In this document: positions 62,266-64,000 of the stretch, piece by piece | Layout: every line of letters starts with the position of its first letter | How positions within the stretch are numbered: the first letter of the stretch is position 1 | Assembly (NCBI GenBank): GCA_027422505.1 | Contig: JAPQWV010001349.1 | Location: 30,434-94,433, forward strand | From: Craterostigma plantagineum | Taxonomy: Eukaryota > Streptophyta > Magnoliopsida > Lamiales > Linderniaceae | Reading direction: 5' to 3' | DNA: 64,000 nucleotides | Translations under genes and position numbers: made by a program | The notes under the pieces: model-generated | Databases searched by the model: none | What the model was told of the DNA's origin: nothing | The model's input: the letters and a program-made list of their open reading frames with translations, nothing else

Positions 62266-63364
62266 ATGGCAGAACAACCGCCGACAGACGCCGTCGTAAC
62301 TCATACCCAACCCAAAATCGAGGCGCCGAACCAAAACCCTCAATCCCCACCTTCTCCAAAAACCACCAATCCACCGCCGACCAACGACGACGTCTCTTCA
62401 AACTCCACCAACCCTTCCAAAATCCCAATCCGACCCCAGAAAATCCGCAAGCTCTCCGGCGAACCCAAATCCACCACGGAATCCAACGCCGGTGCCATCG
62501 CTGTCACCGCCACCACACCGCAACACCGTCTCCAACTCTTCAAAAAACCGCCGCCGCACGGTGGCTTCGAAGCTCCCAGCTCCAGCCGTAATCAAACCCC
62601 TGTCGTCCGCCGCAGAGATCGCAGCCTCCCTCCGCCACCTCCGATCCGCCGACCCCCTCCTCTCCCCACTCATCGACACACTCCCACCGCCTCAATTCGA
62701 TGTACACCTCCTACCCTTCGTAGCGCTGACCAAATCCATCCTCTACCAGCAGCTCGCTTACAAAGCTGGGACTTCAGTCTACACTCGCTTTGTCTCACTC
62801 TGCGGAGGCGAAGACTCCATAACACCCGATTCAATCTTAGCTTTGTCCACCCAGCAACTGAAGCAAATCGGCGTCTGGGGCGCAAAGCTAGCTACTTGTA
62901 CGATTTAGCCAATAAGTACAAAAACAGGGATCTTATCCGATGAAACGCTGGTGAAGATGGATGATAGGAGTCTGTTTACCATGCTATCAATGGTGAAGGG
63001 AATAGGGTCTTGGTCGGTTCACATGTTCATGATTTTCTCTCTACACAGGCCTGACGTCTTGCCCGTGAGCGATTTAGGGGTGAGAAAAGGCGTGCAGATG
63101 CTGTATGGATTGGAGGAATTGCCCAAGCCATCTCAAATGGAGCAGTTGTGTGTGAGAAATGGAGGCCTTATAGGTCGGTTGGGTCTTGGTATATGTGGAG
63201 GCTTGTGGAGGGGAAAGGTGGTGGTGGTGGTGGTGGTGGAAGGGGGCGGTATTGTTCAGCCATTGCTGCAAATTGAGGTCGGCGACGATGGAGATCAGCA
63301 ACAGCAGCAGTTGCAGTTTGTTGAGCCGATTAATGGGATGGGGAACATAGGGTGGTTGCTATAA
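62266..63364 (+). CDS. HhH-GPD DNA-3-methyladenine glycosylase (AlkA-like), frame-disrupted
   Basis: Starts MAEQPPTDAVV at 62266. A Pro/Ser-rich N-terminal tail with KIPIRPQKIRKLSGEPK precedes the glycosylase core ADPLLSPLIDTLPPPQFDVH, PFVALTKSILYQQLAYKAGT, YTRFVSLCGGED, KQIGVxGRKASYLYDLANKY, then the HhH-GPD signature LFTMLSMVKGIGSWSVHMFM and RPDVLPVSDLGVRKGVQMLY, PSQMEQLCEKWRPYRSVGSW. It ends in a Gly- then Gln-rich tail (FVEPING). The enzyme excises alkylated bases in nuclear base-excision repair; the Asp of PVSDLG fits the catalytic Asp. Frame breaks lie at the A6 run near 62545, at 62875-62885, near 62925 and at a GT duplication near 63150. No intron is needed. Confidence 0.87.
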
Positions 63365-64000
63365 TTCGTTTTTTCTTGATTGATTTGCTAGTGTTGAGTA
63401 CTCTTGTATGTATGGATGCTTTGGAAGTTTGGATCTTCCATTTGTGGCCATAATTGAACTTTTAGCATCAGATCAGTTAGTGAATCCAACGCATCTACTG
63501 ACGCATGCCGTCATATTATAATTACGGTTTTTCTTGTTATATAGTTACCTGCAAAGTCGTGATTTTTATTACTCGGTTTTGATTACCATTTGGTACTTGC
63601 CTCAATTTGCAGGACATGTATCTGGAATCAGTAAGCTCAGAAGGTTGTCTGAATAATCATCCCATCTTCCTTCCTCTACTTGATCAAGAAACTTATTGAT
63701 ATAATAAGAACAGAGGCTCTCCTCAGATTCCTAGTACAAAGAGTTCTCTAGCTTCGTGTTGTATATTTATGGCACTCGTTTAAGCTCAAGAAGTGTCTCT
63801 CTCTAATCAATTCATGTCGTGCCGCAGTCAGTAAGTTAGCTTCAGTTTCGAATTGGTAGCATTGATCTTTAAAGTAGTCTAGGAGTTGTGACTCTAAAAC
63901 TGTGTGGTTTGTAAATGGGGGTGATCGAACATTTGCATTTAGCAATACAATCTGTGGTTCAGCTTCAGTTTATGCTACAACTATACGAGGAAAGATATGT
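63365..64000. other. 3' flank of the glycosylase gene; unassigned minus-strand ORF
   Basis: Probable 3' UTR to about 63520. A minus-strand frame at 63748-63945 reads QCYQFETEANLLTAARHELI then RERHFLSLNECHKY. Its composition is protein-like, so it may be the last exon of a gene entering from the right, but I cannot assign a family. Confidence 0.35.

Noticed and set aside
62398..62679. Gly/Arg-rich minus-strand frame
   Set aside because: Mirror of the Pro/Ser-rich start of the DNA glycosylase on the + strand.

Overview
The window is nuclear DNA from a flowering plant, most likely a core eudicot. The genes are intron-bearing and AT-rich spaces separate them. The gene set is typically angiosperm: DWF4/CYP90B1, a class II LBD factor, a wall-associated kinase, a FAR1-related protein, a group Ia bHLH and a WEB-family coiled-coil protein. 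hAT and CACTA-type transposon remains are also present. I cannot name the species. There are no CRISPR arrays, operons or recognisable tRNA or rRNA genes.

Layout. 0-6 kb: a FAR1-like fragment (-), a bHLH gene (-) with broken frame, and a Gly/Cys-rich secreted peptide gene (+) whose central exon is present three times. 6-10.4 kb: transposon debris, including a CACTA-like end and a ~290 bp hairpin. 10.9-27 kb: dense genes, mostly intact: WEB-like (-), a Ser-rich protein (-), a monoacylglycerol-lipase-type hydrolase (-), an LBD41-like factor (+), a WAK pseudogene (+), ALG6 (-) and ORC2 (+). 27-34.5 kb: decayed F-box-associated-like copies, dispersed repeats, a hAT element with target-site duplication and a DUF659/hAT-derived fragment. 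34.7-43.5 kb: GGPP synthase (-), a second hAT element, a foldback element and DWF4 (+). 44.3-47.9 kb: a ~1.5 kb tandem duplication carrying two copies of an unknown 73-aa three-exon gene. 48.2-63.4 kb: a CRAL-TRIO/Sec14 protein (+), an AE7-like Fe-S assembly factor (-), a Maf-like pyrophosphatase (-), ARL2/TITAN5 (-), NOL6/UTP22 (-) and a HhH-GPD DNA glycosylase (+).

A theme cuts across the window. Many conserved, normally essential genes (DWF4, GGPPS, AE7-like, Maf, ARL2, NOL6, the glycosylase, the CRAL-TRIO gene) carry single-nucleotide indels, often in homopolymers, yet almost no nonsense substitutions. The two tandem copies at 44.5-47.5 kb also differ mostly by 1-nt indels. This looks more like residual sequencing error than decay. 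By contrast MAGL, LBD, ALG6 and ORC2 reconstruct without any indel, so the badly broken WAK gene lying between them is probably a true pseudogene.

The genes are ordinary neighbours rather than one pathway: plastid isoprenoids (GGPPS), brassinosteroids (DWF4), N-glycosylation (ALG6), replication origins (ORC2), ribosome biogenesis (NOL6) and DNA repair (glycosylase). The most notable items are the triplicated symmetric exon of the Gly/Cys-rich gene, an AT-AC (U12-type) intron in the AE7-like gene, three GC-AG introns, the duplicated small gene, and hAT elements with perfect 8-bp target duplications.
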